Counted from the stretch's first letter, positions 1 through 9,255 are shown. The stretch is DNA of 64,000 nucleotides from Halobacteriales archaeon QS_3_64_16 (GCA_003021705.1 PXRJ01000001.1:105165-169164), one strand, 5' to 3'. Notes: generated from the sequence alone by a model not told the origin. Numbers and translations are program-made.

Positions 1-1125
1 TATTCGGGGCTGAGTTCCTTCGCGCTGATCGCAGTGCCCTTGTTCATCTTCACCGGGGATGCCATCTTCGAGGTCGGGGTCGCCCGCGAACTCCTCGATT
101 TCGTCGAGTCGCTGGTCGGCGGTCTCAAGACCGGCTTCGGCTCGGCGACCATTCTGGGCTGTGGGCTCTTTGCGACGATTAGCGGTTCGAACGCTTCGGA
201 CGCCGCTGCGATCGGCCGCATCACGCTCGGACGGCTCTACGACACCGGCTACTCGCGAAACTACGCCGCGGCGATGGTCGCCAGCGGCGCGTCCACCGGA
301 GTACTGATCCCGCCGAGTATCTCCTATATCATCGCCGGGATCATCCTCGGCGTCCCCGCTTCGACGCTCTTTCTCGCGGCGTTCATTCCAGGTGTACTCA
401 TCCTGTTCAGCATGGTCGCCGTAAACGTCGTCGTGAACCGATCGGAAGGCTACGAGAGCGGCGGCGAGTTCCAGGGCGCGGGCGAAATCCTCCGATCGGG
501 CTGGGAGGCGAAATTCGGACTACTGATCCCCATTATCATCCTCGGTGGCATCTACTCGGGGGTGTTCACCCCGACGGAGGCGGCGGCGGTTGCGGTCGGC
601 GTCACACTCCTCATCGGGTTGGGCTACAGCACGATCGCGCTGGGTGATTTCTCGGGGATGTACAAGCGCAGCGCGATCCTCAATGGCATTATTTCGCCGA
701 ACATCGCTGTCGGGATCGTCTTCAGCCAGGTCATCTCGGTGCTCGGCCTCCCCTCGGAGGTAGCAGGCGCGTTGTTCGGCACTACCCAGAACTTCTATAT
801 CGTCACGCTATTGATGATCTTTTTCTTCTTGATCGCCGGGGCGATCATCGAAATCACGCCGAACATCATCATCCTCGGGCCGCTGTTCGCACCGCTCGCG
901 AGCGAAATCGGGATGGACCCGGTACACTACACTGTTGTACTGATCTCCGCGCTAGGTGTCGGGTTCATCACGCCGCCGATCGGCCTCAACTTGTATGTGC
1001 TCTCGGGGATCAGCGGCGAGTCGGTGCTCGATGTCGCCCGATCGGCGGTGCCCTTCATGATATCGATGCTGATCATCGTCGTTGTACTCGCGTGGTTCCC
1101 GGGTCTGTTCATGTGGCTCGTCTAG
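1..1125 (+). CDS. TRAP transporter large permease (DctM-like), 5'-truncated by the window
   Basis: The frame is open from base 1, so the start lies upstream; the visible part is about 374 residues. It is hydrophobic throughout, with many membrane segments, and carries the family's GVFTPTEAAAVAV signature near residue 190 and a GFITPPIGLNLYVLSG segment near the end. DctM proteins are the membrane channel of TRAP importers, which use an ion gradient to take up organic acids delivered by a periplasmic-type binding protein. The binding protein and small DctQ subunit would lie upstream, outside the window. The substrate cannot be read from this subunit. Confidence 0.9.
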   Translation, partial: YSGLSSFALIAVPLFIFTGDAIFEVGVARELLDFVESLVGGLKTGFGSATILGCGLFATISGSNASDAAAIGRITLGRLYDTGYSRNYAAAMVASGASTGVLIPPSISYIIAGIILGVPASTLFLAAFIPGVLILFSMVAVNVVVNRSEGYESGGEFQGAGEILRSGWEAKFGLLIPIIILGGIYSGVFTPTEAAAVAVGVTLLIGLGYSTIALGDFSGMYKRSAILNGIISPNIAVGIVFSQVISVLGLPSEVAGALFGTTQNFYIVTLLMIFFFLIAGAIIEITPNIIILGPLFAPLASEIGMDPVHYTVVLISALGVGFITPPIGLNLYVLSGISGESVLDVARSAVPFMISMLIIVVVLAWFPGLFMWLV

Positions 1126-1638
1126 TCAGCGAACGGCACTCCCGGTCGATTCCCGTCTGATCGGGAATCACGTTCTGCGGTTGCTTCGAGACTGCAAGGG
1201 ACCGGGGGTCGCTTTCTTCGGCCCCTCTCGGCGAACGCTAGTTTCCGGCAGTCATCGCGACTTCCTGCCCGGCTCGAACGCCTCCGGGACCGACGCGTCC
1301 GATCGTTATTCGTGCTCGTAGAGGGGCTCCGATCGGCCCGTCCCGTCTCCGAATCACCGTACGCTCGTCGAACCATCGAGTCGCTGATTCCTCCATAGGC
1401 CACGAGCGAACCGATCGGCCGGCGGAAAATCCGGGTATACTGGCACTGAAGCGAACCGGACGATTTATGCCAGCTGGCAACAATAGATGAGTTATAAACA
1501 CCCTGCCACAGAAGGCTGAGGGCAGAAGCCGACAGCCTGTGTAGAAGGGGTGAATATGGGCCAGTGGGGCATCGTCTCACGAACGCGTAGGGCTCGACGG
1601 CCGTGTCGAGTCGACCTGCGGTAGAACTCAGATAGACT
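1126..1638. other. intergenic region and probable promoter of the NitT-type ABC operon
   Basis: No convincing gene is present; the open frames here are basic or arginine-rich and unlike haloarchaeal proteins. AT-rich TATA-like stretches occur at 1463-1469 and 1492-1498. Between 1507 and 1541 there is an imperfect hairpin (arms CACA/GGCTG and CAGCC/TGTG, with a 3-nt bulge) upstream of the ATG at 1639. Either box could drive the downstream operon, with a leader of about 115-145 nt. Confidence 0.4.
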
Positions 1639-2847
1639 ATGTGTGCAAACCGACGCGACGACGCGAGCGACGTACCGAAGACCAGTACGACGACCACCAG
1701 CGCGCGGAACCGCCGGGCGTTTCTCGGCACCTCGGCGGCGACGGGGCTGGGACTATTGGCCGGCTGTATCAGCACTGGCGGCGGTGGTGGCGGTGGGGGC
1801 GGCGGTAGCGGTAACGGGAGCGGCGGCGGTGGCGGGGGTACTACGTCGCTGACGATCGGTTACCAACCGTACTACACCGAGTCCTGGTCGGCGCTGGTCA
1901 TCAAACACGCCGGCTTGGCCGAGAAATCCCTCCCCGACGGCGTCGAGGTCGGCAGCTGGCAGATCGCGCTCCAGGGGTCGGTCGTCGGCAACCGGATGAT
2001 CGCCGGCAAGAACCAGGTCGGCTATACCGGGGATATGCCGACGATCACCGCGATCGCGAACAACGATACGCCGATCTCCGCGGTCGGCATGGCGGGCTTC
2101 TCACAGGGCCAACAGTGTAACTTAGCGGCCGTCCCCACGGACTCGAACGCCGGGAGCGCCCAGGACATCGGTGGGGGAACCTGGGGTGTGACGACGGGTG
2201 CGTGTACGCATCGCTTCATGCTCCGGATGGCCGAACAGGAGGGCCTCGAGTTCAATATCAAGGACCAGGGTATCAACTCGATCCTCGCCGGCGTCCGTCA
2301 GGGGAACCTTGCAGTCGGGTTCGGCTGGGAGCCGACGATGACCCGCCTCGTCCAACAGGAAGGGAAGGGAGAGTTCCTGTTGTCCGGAGCGCCCTATAAC
2401 GTTCCCGACGCCGCAGGGATCATCATGCCCGACTCGATCATCAAGGACAGCCCCGAAGTCGCGAAAGCTTGGATGAAAGCCGAACTCGAAGCCAAACACA
2501 TCATGCGAACCGAACCGCAACGAGCGGTCGATCTCGTTGCTCAGGAACAGGAGATCAGCGATTTCGACAGGCAGGTGCTCGAGGACGTCATGTACACGAG
2601 CCTCGAGATCAACCCCGATGTCAAGCGCCTCGATTTCGTCACCGATTACGAGGCGGTCGGACCGGCCGGCACCCTGTTAAAGGAGAACGGCCCGCAGTAT
2701 CTCAAGTCCCAGGGTTTCATCCAAGAGATCCCCGGGTCGGATCGGTACAACGTCGACCCGCTCAACTCGGCGGTCGAGGAGTTATCGGGCGAGGTGAACT
2801 GGACCCCGGCCGGCGGCATGAACAACGGCAGCAACTCGAGCGCCTGA
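1639..2847 (+). CDS. ABC transporter substrate-binding lipoprotein, NitT/TauT (NMT1-like) type
   Basis: This 402-residue exported protein begins with a Tat signal (RRAFLGT) followed by a lipobox LLAGC, so Cys43 is probably lipidated. A long Gly/Ser linker follows (about residues 47-70), then a periplasmic-binding fold resembling nitrate/sulfonate/taurine or thiamine-precursor binding proteins. It is the first gene of an operon with two permeases and one ATPase (next gene 4 nt downstream). The TauE/SafE gene at the end of the cluster hints at a sulfonate-type substrate. That is inference from context only, because this family also binds nitrate, bicarbonate and pyrimidine precursors. Confidence 0.85.
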   Translation: MCANRRDDASDVPKTSTTTTSARNRRAFLGTSAATGLGLLAGCISTGGGGGGGGGGSGNGSGGGGGGTTSLTIGYQPYYTESWSALVIKHAGLAEKSLPDGVEVGSWQIALQGSVVGNRMIAGKNQVGYTGDMPTITAIANNDTPISAVGMAGFSQGQQCNLAAVPTDSNAGSAQDIGGGTWGVTTGACTHRFMLRMAEQEGLEFNIKDQGINSILAGVRQGNLAVGFGWEPTMTRLVQQEGKGEFLLSGAPYNVPDAAGIIMPDSIIKDSPEVAKAWMKAELEAKHIMRTEPQRAVDLVAQEQEISDFDRQVLEDVMYTSLEINPDVKRLDFVTDYEAVGPAGTLLKENGPQYLKSQGFIQEIPGSDRYNVDPLNSAVEELSGEVNWTPAGGMNNGSNSSA

Positions 2848-2851
2848 TACC

Positions 2852-3730
2852 ATGAGCACGCGCGAACGCGTCCTCGGGATCGATCGCCGCCAACTACTGG
2901 GTCGGGAAGTACCACTGCCCCCGCGAGCACTGCGGTGGGCGACGTCTGTCGTCGGCTTCTTCGTGCTCTGGTGGGCGGCGGTCGAGTACAGCTTTCTGAA
3001 TTTCGGGCTGTTCGTCGGCCCGGTCGAGACGCTGGTAGCGATCTATGGCTACGTGCTCGGCGATCCGGTCGCCGGCGGTAGTCAGTCGATCTACATCCAC
3101 GCCGCCTACTCGACCTACCGGGTCGTCGCCGGGGTCTCGATCGCAGCACTACTTGCGATCCCGCTTGGACTGCTAATCGGGACGAGCACCAGAGCCGGCG
3201 CAGGCATCGAATGGAACAACTACCTCTCGCCAGCCGTAGAGTCCCTGCGACCGATTCCGCCGGTCGCGTGGGTGCCCGCGAGCATCCTGTTGTTCCCTGT
3301 CGTCCCCGTAGTGGGCTTTTCGGTGAACACGGCCGTGCTGTTCGTCGTGTTCATCGGGGCTTTCTTCCCGATTCTGGTAAACACCATCGAGGGGGTTCGC
3401 AATCTCGACGACGAGTTCCGCCGGGCTGCCCAGAGCCTCGGGGCCAGCGACCGACAGGTGTTCAGACACGTGATCTTCCCGTCGGCACTACCCTCGATCC
3501 TCACCGGTGTCTCACTGGGAATCGGGCTCGGGTGGATCACGGTCGTGGCCGCCGAGATCGTCGCCGGGAACTACGGGCTTGGCTACATCACCTTCCAGGC
3601 CTATCGCTTGCTCCAGACCGACATCATTGCAGTCGGGATGGTCGTCATCGGCGCGCTGGGGTATGCCTCCTCGGCGATCGTTCAGCGAATCGCGAACCGT
3701 GCAATGCCCTGGAGCGACATCGATACGTGA
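2852..3730 (+). CDS. ABC transporter permease, NitT/TauT (SsuC/TauC) type
   Basis: This 292-residue polytopic membrane protein has the BPD_transp_1 fold. The EAA-loop motif that docks on the ATPase is visible as AAQSLGASDRQVFRHVIFP around residues 193-211. The start is an ATG 5 nt after the stop of the binding-protein gene. With the second permease at 4664 it probably forms a heterodimeric channel, unusual for this class, which often uses two copies of one permease. Confidence 0.88.
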   Translation: MSTRERVLGIDRRQLLGREVPLPPRALRWATSVVGFFVLWWAAVEYSFLNFGLFVGPVETLVAIYGYVLGDPVAGGSQSIYIHAAYSTYRVVAGVSIAALLAIPLGLLIGTSTRAGAGIEWNNYLSPAVESLRPIPPVAWVPASILLFPVVPVVGFSVNTAVLFVVFIGAFFPILVNTIEGVRNLDDEFRRAAQSLGASDRQVFRHVIFPSALPSILTGVSLGIGLGWITVVAAEIVAGNYGLGYITFQAYRLLQTDIIAVGMVVIGALGYASSAIVQRIANRAMPWSDIDT

Positions 3731-3741
3731 GACGTGATACC

Positions 3742-4662
3742 ATGAGTAAACAGGAATCCAACCCCGAACGGCGAAGTCAGAACCGCAATCAAGATACCAA
3801 TGGCTACGAGGACATGGAAAACGGCCACCGCGATCTCGACGAAGACGACGGACGGGCACGTGCAACGGGCGAGGCCCTCGTCGAGATCGACGATTTGACG
3901 AAGATCTACGATCCCGACGGCGCACACGTCACCGCCGTCGAGAACATGGATCTCGAGATCGGGGACAACGAGTTCGTCTGTGTGCTCGGGCCCTCCGGCT
4001 GTGGGAAAAGCACCGTCATGGAATGTATCGCGGGCTACCTCGAACCCACCGAGGGTGAAGTGCTCATCAACGGCGATCCGGTCGACGGCCCCGATCCCTC
4101 TCGGGGTGTCGTCTTTCAGTCCAATCGCCTCTTCCCCTGGAAGACGATCGGGCAAAACGCCCGCTTCGGGCCCCAGATGCGAAACGCGGTCGACGACGAT
4201 CGCATCCGGGAGCTACTCGAGGAGACGGGTCTGAGCGGCTTCGAGGACTCCTATCCCCACGAGCTCTCGGGCGGGATGCAACAGCGTGCCGAGCTCGTCC
4301 GGTTGTTGGCGAACGATCCCGACATCATGCTGATGGACGAACCCTTCAGCGGGCTGGATGCGATGACCAAAGAGCTCATGCAGGAGATGCTCTTGGACAT
4401 CTGGGAGGAGGAGGATCGCACGGTGCTGTTTATCACTCACGACGTCGCGGAGGCGATCTTCCTCGCCGATCGCGTCGTGGTGATGACCGCCCGCCCCGGC
4501 CAGATCAAAGACGTCATCGACGTCGACATCGACCGGCCGCGTGACTCCTCGGTGCTCACGAGCGAGGCGTTCAACGAGTACCAGAAGCGGGCGAACGAAC
4601 TCATCCACGACGAGGCAGAACGGGCAATGGAACAGAAACAGCAGGAAACACAGGAGGCCTAA
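3742..4662 (+). CDS. ABC transporter ATP-binding protein, NitT/TauT type
   Basis: This 306-residue ATPase couples ATP hydrolysis to the two flanking permeases. It shows Walker A GPSGCGKST (residues 83-91), the ABC signature LSGGMQQRAEL and Walker B MLMDEPF. An acidic, Asn/Gln-rich extension of about 45 residues precedes the conserved domain. The ATG at 3742 is chosen because it falls 11 nt after the previous gene; a much longer open frame upstream overlaps the permease and is not plausible. It lies between the two permease genes. Confidence 0.9.
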   Translation: MSKQESNPERRSQNRNQDTNGYEDMENGHRDLDEDDGRARATGEALVEIDDLTKIYDPDGAHVTAVENMDLEIGDNEFVCVLGPSGCGKSTVMECIAGYLEPTEGEVLINGDPVDGPDPSRGVVFQSNRLFPWKTIGQNARFGPQMRNAVDDDRIRELLEETGLSGFEDSYPHELSGGMQQRAELVRLLANDPDIMLMDEPFSGLDAMTKELMQEMLLDIWEEEDRTVLFITHDVAEAIFLADRVVVMTARPGQIKDVIDVDIDRPRDSSVLTSEAFNEYQKRANELIHDEAERAMEQKQQETQEA

Positions 4663-4663
4663 C

Positions 4664-5446
4664 ATGGACACGGCCAAGTGGGCGAAACGGAGCGCCTCGA
4701 TCCTCGGTCTCTTAGGCGTGTGGTTCGTCGTCGGCGCGCTCGGTCCACAGACCTTACCCGGGCCGGCAGCGGTGGCTGGGGCCTTCGTCGGGTACGTCGG
4801 GAGCCCCGTCTACTGGAACGCGATCACCCTGAGCACGCTTCGGGTACTCGGAGCCTTCACGATCGCGGCGCTGATCGGGGTGCCCCTCGGACTGCTCATC
4901 GGGTGGAGCGTCGTCTTCGGCGATTTCACCTACCCCGCACTGGAACTCGTTCGGCCGATTCCGCCGATCGCCTGGATTCCATTCACGATCCTGGTGCTTC
5001 CTTCGCTCGCCTTCTCGCTGGGCATCGCCAGCTTCGAGATCGACACCGGGATCGTCTTCATCACGTTCTTAGGCGCTTTCTTCCCGATCTTGCTCAACGC
5101 CATCGCGGGCGTTCGGAGCATCGACGACGAGTACTCCCGGGCCGCCCAGTCACTCGGCGCTGCGGACTGGCAGACTTTCCGACACGTCATCTATCCCGGC
5201 GCGCTGCCCTCCGTGCACACGGGGATGGTCGTCGGGATGGGCCTGGCATGGGTGAACCTCGTCGCCGCGGAGATGATCTCCGGCGGGGGTCTTGGCTTCA
5301 TGACGTGGTCGGCGTACACCGGTGGCTCCTATCCGGTGATCTTCGTCGGGATGATTACCATCGGAATTCTCGGGTACGTCTCCTCGACGATCGTCCGGTA
5401 TATCGGTGCGTCCCAACTCCCCTGGATGGAAGGCTCGACGGCCTGA
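4664..5446 (+). CDS. ABC transporter permease, NitT/TauT type (second subunit)
   Basis: This 260-residue membrane protein is homologous to the permease at 2852. It carries the same EAA-type loop (AAQSLGAADWQTFRHVIYP) and a parallel RPIPPIAW segment. The ATG at 4664 overlaps nothing and follows the ATPase stop by one base, so the genes are probably translationally coupled. It completes a binding protein-permease-ATPase-permease operon. The frame extends upstream through the ATPase gene, but that part is a shadow. Confidence 0.88.
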   Translation: MDTAKWAKRSASILGLLGVWFVVGALGPQTLPGPAAVAGAFVGYVGSPVYWNAITLSTLRVLGAFTIAALIGVPLGLLIGWSVVFGDFTYPALELVRPIPPIAWIPFTILVLPSLAFSLGIASFEIDTGIVFITFLGAFFPILLNAIAGVRSIDDEYSRAAQSLGAADWQTFRHVIYPGALPSVHTGMVVGMGLAWVNLVAAEMISGGGLGFMTWSAYTGGSYPVIFVGMITIGILGYVSSTIVRYIGASQLPWMEGSTA

Positions 5447-5511
5447 ACATGAGTGACGATCGAAGAAGTATTTCGACGTTTCTAACTGACTGAGACGACA
5501 GTATCTCTCCA

Positions 5512-6384
5512 GTGCATTCGGCTCTCCTTCTGTCGCTGTCGACGTGGATCGTCGAGAGCGCTCCGTCAGTGCCCCCTGCCGCTCCGGTCGCAGTGCCAGC
5601 CCTCGCGTTCGGTGGAGTCGCCCTCGATACGGCGACGCTGCTCGCACTCGTCCTCGTCGCCTTCCTCGCGGGAATCGGTATCACCGCCATCGGCCCCGGG
5701 GGGGTGTTCGTGACGATCGCGCTCAGCTTCGTGCTCGCCCGACCGGGACTGATCGCCGGGACGGCCGGGGCGACGAACATCGCCACCGGGATCATCGGTA
5801 GCGCCGTCTATGCTCACTCGGGGGAGCTCCGAACGGAACAAGGCAAATGGATGATGGTCGTACTCAGTCTCACGGGGCTTGCTGGCGCGCTCTTAGGAGC
5901 GGGGATCAATGCCTTCGTCTCGGCGGAGCTCTTCGAGGTGCTGCTCGGGGGGTTCGTCGCACTCGCGGGCGTCCTCACCTGGTATCGGGAGCGCTACGGG
6001 AGTGGCGGTGGAGAGTTCGACGCCCGGACGCGACGCGGAACAGTACTGGTTGGGGCCGTTGGCTTCGCCGTCGGCGTGCCGGCGGGCCTGCTCGGCGTCG
6101 GCGGGCCGGTGCTCGCCGTGCCACTACTGGTCGCACTCGGCGCGCCGATGGTGCCGGCGGTCGCCGTCGCCCAGGTACAGTCGATCTTTATCGCCGGCTT
6201 CGCGACTGCCGGCTACCTCTTCCGAGACGCCGTCTCGCTGTGGCTCGTTGCGCTCATCGGCGTCCCGGAGCTGATCGGCGTCGTGGTCGGCTGGCAGGTC
6301 GCCCATCGAGTCAGCGCACGCCGACTGAAGCTGGCACTCGCGGTCGTACTAGTCACGCTCGGGCCCTATATCGCGCTCGGCTAG
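5512..6384 (+). CDS. TauE/SafE-family membrane permease (sulfite/sulfonate exporter family)
   Basis: This 290-residue hydrophobic protein has two related halves, each with a Gly-rich GxGGxxxxP-like turn (IGPGGVFVT, GVGGPVLAVP), as in the TauE/SafE (DUF81) family of anion exporters. It follows the NitT/TauT importer operon in the same direction. In sulfonate users this pairing removes the sulfite or sulfoacetate released during breakdown, and no catabolic enzyme is visible here. The start is a GTG at 5512; an in-frame start a few codons later cannot be excluded. Confidence 0.8.
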   Translation: MHSALLLSLSTWIVESAPSVPPAAPVAVPALAFGGVALDTATLLALVLVAFLAGIGITAIGPGGVFVTIALSFVLARPGLIAGTAGATNIATGIIGSAVYAHSGELRTEQGKWMMVVLSLTGLAGALLGAGINAFVSAELFEVLLGGFVALAGVLTWYRERYGSGGGEFDARTRRGTVLVGAVGFAVGVPAGLLGVGGPVLAVPLLVALGAPMVPAVAVAQVQSIFIAGFATAGYLFRDAVSLWLVALIGVPELIGVVVGWQVAHRVSARRLKLALAVVLVTLGPYIALG

Positions 6385-6529
6385 GGACATCGCCAGAGAC
6401 CGGACCGTCTACACTATTGCTCACGAACACGATTCGGGGACTTGGCTCTCCTGCCACACTGCTCCTGGCAGACGACTCAGATGCCGCCAAGACAGCGCTT
6501 TTGGGTGGTGACGCCGTAGCCGGCAGCGC

Positions 6530-7534
6530 ATGAAAGCCGTTCAGGTTCCGGAGGCAGGCGAGGAGTTCGAAGTAATCGAGAAGGACGTGCCCGAACCGGA
6601 AGGTGAGGAAGTACGAGTCGCCGTCGAGGCCTGTGGGATCTGCCACTCCGACGTCTTCGTCAAGGAGGGACAGTTCCCCGGCATCGACTATCCCCGCACT
6701 CCGGGTCACGAGGTCGTCGGCCGGGTCGATGCGGTCGGCGAAAGCGTCGACGCTTGGGAAGAGGGCCAGCGCGTCGGCGTCGGCTGGCACGGCGGACACT
6801 GCTTCGAGTGCGAACCCTGTCGGCGGGGCGATTTCATCGCCTGTGAGAACAGCGAGGTCACCGGCATCGCCTACGACGGGGGCTACGCCGAGTACATGAC
6901 CGCTCCCCAGGAAGCGATCGCGGCGGTCCCCGACGACCTCGATGCGAGCGCGGCCGCGCCGCTCATGTGTGCGGGGATCACCACCTACAACGCGCTTCGT
7001 AATAGCGACGCGAAGCCGGGCGATCTCGTCGCAGTCCAAGGCGTCGGTGGCCTCGGTCACTTAGGAATTCAGTACGCGCATGCCGCCGGCTTCGAGACCG
7101 TCGCCGTCTCCCGCGGGACCGAAAAGCGCGATCTGGCCCTCGATCTCGGCGCGGATCACTACGTCGACAGCGAGGCCGAAAACCCGGGCGAGGCACTCCA
7201 GGAACTGGGTGGCGCGCGGGTGGTCCTCGCCACCGCGCCGAACGCCGGGGCCATCGAGAGCGTCGTCTCGGGGCTGGGCGTGAGCGGCGAAGTGCTTGCC
7301 GTAGGCATTCCGGGCGAGCCAGTCGGCGTCTCGATCCAGGAACTCGTCATGGGTCGCCGGTCGGTCGGGGGCTGGCCCTCCGGGGACGCGCGGGACTCAC
7401 AGGACACCTTGGAGTTCAGCGCGCTGCGGGAGATCGAACCGATGATCGAGACCTACCCGCTGGAGGACGCGGGCGAGGCCTACGAGCGAATGCTCGCGAA
7501 CGACGCTCGCTTCCGGGTCGTCCTCGAACCGTAG
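6530..7534 (+). CDS. zinc-dependent medium-chain alcohol dehydrogenase
   Basis: This 334-residue NAD(P)-linked dehydrogenase has the catalytic-zinc ligands in CGICHSD (Cys35) and GHE (His60), and a structural-zinc site C-x2-C-x2-C-x7-C at Cys91, 94, 97 and 105. The nucleotide-binding glycine motif GVGGLGHLG is at residues 171-179. It probably oxidises or reduces a primary alcohol/aldehyde pair; the substrate is unknown. It is a separate unit 145 bp downstream of the TauE/SafE gene. Confidence 0.9.
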   Translation: MKAVQVPEAGEEFEVIEKDVPEPEGEEVRVAVEACGICHSDVFVKEGQFPGIDYPRTPGHEVVGRVDAVGESVDAWEEGQRVGVGWHGGHCFECEPCRRGDFIACENSEVTGIAYDGGYAEYMTAPQEAIAAVPDDLDASAAAPLMCAGITTYNALRNSDAKPGDLVAVQGVGGLGHLGIQYAHAAGFETVAVSRGTEKRDLALDLGADHYVDSEAENPGEALQELGGARVVLATAPNAGAIESVVSGLGVSGEVLAVGIPGEPVGVSIQELVMGRRSVGGWPSGDARDSQDTLEFSALREIEPMIETYPLEDAGEAYERMLANDARFRVVLEP

Positions 7535-7683
7535 ACCGACTCTCCGTTCGCTATCGATAAGGCCCCCGACGATCGTCTACTCGGTGCGGAAGTGATCGGC
7601 CGGCCAGCGACTCACGGCTGATAGACACTGATCGGAGTTCACACCACCACAAGACCCTTTTTATACGCACGGAGCCTCCACCC

Positions 7684-8600
7684 ATGGACGACCGAATCGC
7701 GTCGGTGCTCGAAGACACTTTCCCCGACCGCGAGGCCACGGACCTACTGCCGATAGGACCGTCCTGGAACGAGAAGAACCGGACCGTCGGCATCGAGTTC
7801 GCCGACGGAACACGGATCTACCTGAAGGTCGCTACCGACGGGGACGGCTCCCGGATCGCCCGCGAACGGGCAGTGCTCGCCTACGCGGCGGCGAACACCG
7901 ACGTCCCCGTCCCCGAAGTGGTAGCGAGCGATCCGGAGTGGTCGATACCGCATCTCGTCACCGTGCCGGTAGCCGGACCGAACCTGATCGAACTCTGGGC
8001 GGAGGCGGACACGAGCGAACAGCGGGACTCGCTTATCAGGTCGGCAGTGCCCTCGCGCGCCTTCACACCCGCCGCTTCGAGCGCCACGGTCGGGTCCTCG
8101 GTGGCGGCGCGGAGGGCCTCGAACTCGATACCGGCTCCCGGACGACCGTCCTCACGGGTACGATCGCCGAAACCCGAGCCCTTGCTCCCTCCGATCGTTT
8201 CGAGGAGCACTTCGAACGGGTGATCGACGCCGTCGAAGCGAACCACGATCTACTGGACGAAGCGCCGGCTGTACTCTGTCACGGCGATCCGGCCGCGCCG
8301 AACTGCTTTCGCGAGAACGAACAGGTCGGCTTCCTCGACTGGGAGATCGCCCACGTCGGCGACCCAGCACGCGAACTCCATCGCGCGCAGGACCAGCTGA
8401 TCGACCCGCCTCGCGCGGAGGGCCCCGAGAAAGTAGTAGCCGGGCTCTTCGATAGCTATCGCGAGCGATCCGGCGGGCTCTCGGCCGACTTCGAGGAGCG
8501 AGAGGGAATCTACGAGGCCGTCCGCTTCCTCGGCGTGTCGGGCTTTTTCGAGCGGTGGACAGCCATCCGCGAGGAATCGGACGAGGTCCTCGCGGAGTGA
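7684..8600 (+). pseudogene. aminoglycoside/choline-phosphotransferase family protein, interrupted by one frameshift
   Basis: Two frames together make one APH-fold kinase of about 305 residues. The first, from ATG 7684, gives the N-lobe (nucleotide pocket, ...RIYLKVATDG) and goes out of frame near 8029-8034. The second continues from QVGSALARLH to the stop at 8600 and holds the Brenner motif HGDPAAPNCF and the metal-binding FLDWE. A loss of one base near 8030 (or gain of two) explains the break, and no long homopolymer is present there. It is either a recent pseudogene or a sequencing error. The natural substrate of these haloarchaeal relatives is unknown. Confidence 0.75.
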
Positions 8601-8676
8601 GTCGATAGGGAGATGAACCGACGTCTCGCGGAGATACGGTGAGCGGACGGGGTGGCGGGAGAAAGGAGAACGGCAC

Positions 8677-9034
8677 CTACCGGTAGGTCCGAAGTAGCAG
8701 CTCCGGAGCGCGCTCGATCGCGTCGAGCACCCCTTCGAGAAACGCCCGCACGTCGGCGTCGCCGACCGCCCACCGGTCGTAGGAAAGCGAGCACGGGAGC
8801 TATCGTTCGAGCAAGACCCCTTCGCCTGCCTCCACAGGGGAACTGTTCGTCGTCGCGAGACAGCGACCGCGAGCCCGGCGACCGTCGGCGCTTCGAGAAC
8901 TCCCTCCGGATCGTCCTCGGTCGCGAGCGCTAGAGCCACCGGCGCTCCGTCGTTCCAGCTCTCACCGCTCGCACTATCCTCGCCGTCGTCGGCTCGGTTC
9001 CGACGCGCTGGTAGCCCTGGAGATGGTGAGTCAT
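8677..9034 (-). pseudogene. multiply frameshifted gene remnant, family not recognised
   Basis: Read on the minus strand, protein-like segments lie end to end in different frames. ATG at 9034 gives MTHHLQGYQRVGTEPTTARI..., then a second frame gives GAPVALALATEDDPEGVLEA, then a third gives EGVLLER, a stop, and YDRWAVGDADVRAFLEGVLD continuing to a TAG at 8677-8679. The acidic, haloarchaeal composition within each segment and the consistent order suggest one decayed gene rather than chance. It lies beside the frameshifted phosphotransferase. I do not recognise the parent family. Confidence 0.4.
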
Positions 9035-9221
9035 TCCTTCTCTCTCCAACCCTAACTCCAGCAGCTTCACCACGCAAGCCATGCTACTACAGCACACGTC
9101 ACGGGTGCTACGTACTACTCACGGCCAGCCAGCGCCCCTCGGAGCAAAACGGTGGAGAAGACGACATCGTGTGTTCCTCGGCGAATAACCGGATTGTACG
9201 ATTCGATCATAGGGCCAAGTC

Positions 9222-9255
9222 CTATATACCACCTGCTACTATTTGGTGGTGGTAT
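9222..9255 (+). promoter_or_regulatory. thi4 core promoter with operator-like inverted repeat
   Basis: A TATA-like box (CTATATA, 9222-9228) is centred 29 nt before the thi4 ATG, the usual spacing for a leaderless haloarchaeal transcript. Overlapping it is a perfect 8-bp inverted repeat: ATACCACC (9226-9233) and GGTGGTAT (9248-9255), with arm centres 22 bp apart, close to two helical turns. It lies between TATA box and start, where a repressor would block transcription. A ThiR-like regulator is encoded at 18880-19785. Confidence 0.55.

Noticed and set aside
1122..1775. 217-codon minus-strand frame before the ABC operon
   Set aside because: Arg/Ser-rich, overlaps the start of the lipoprotein gene, no domain.
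1741..1850. GGC/GGT repeat tract in the lipoprotein gene as a possible repeat element
   Set aside because: It simply encodes the Gly/Ser linker after the lipobox, common in haloarchaeal lipoproteins.
3211..3741. Upstream extension of the NitT-type ATPase gene
   Set aside because: It overlaps the permease out of frame and is Arg-rich; the ATG at 3742 matches operon spacing.
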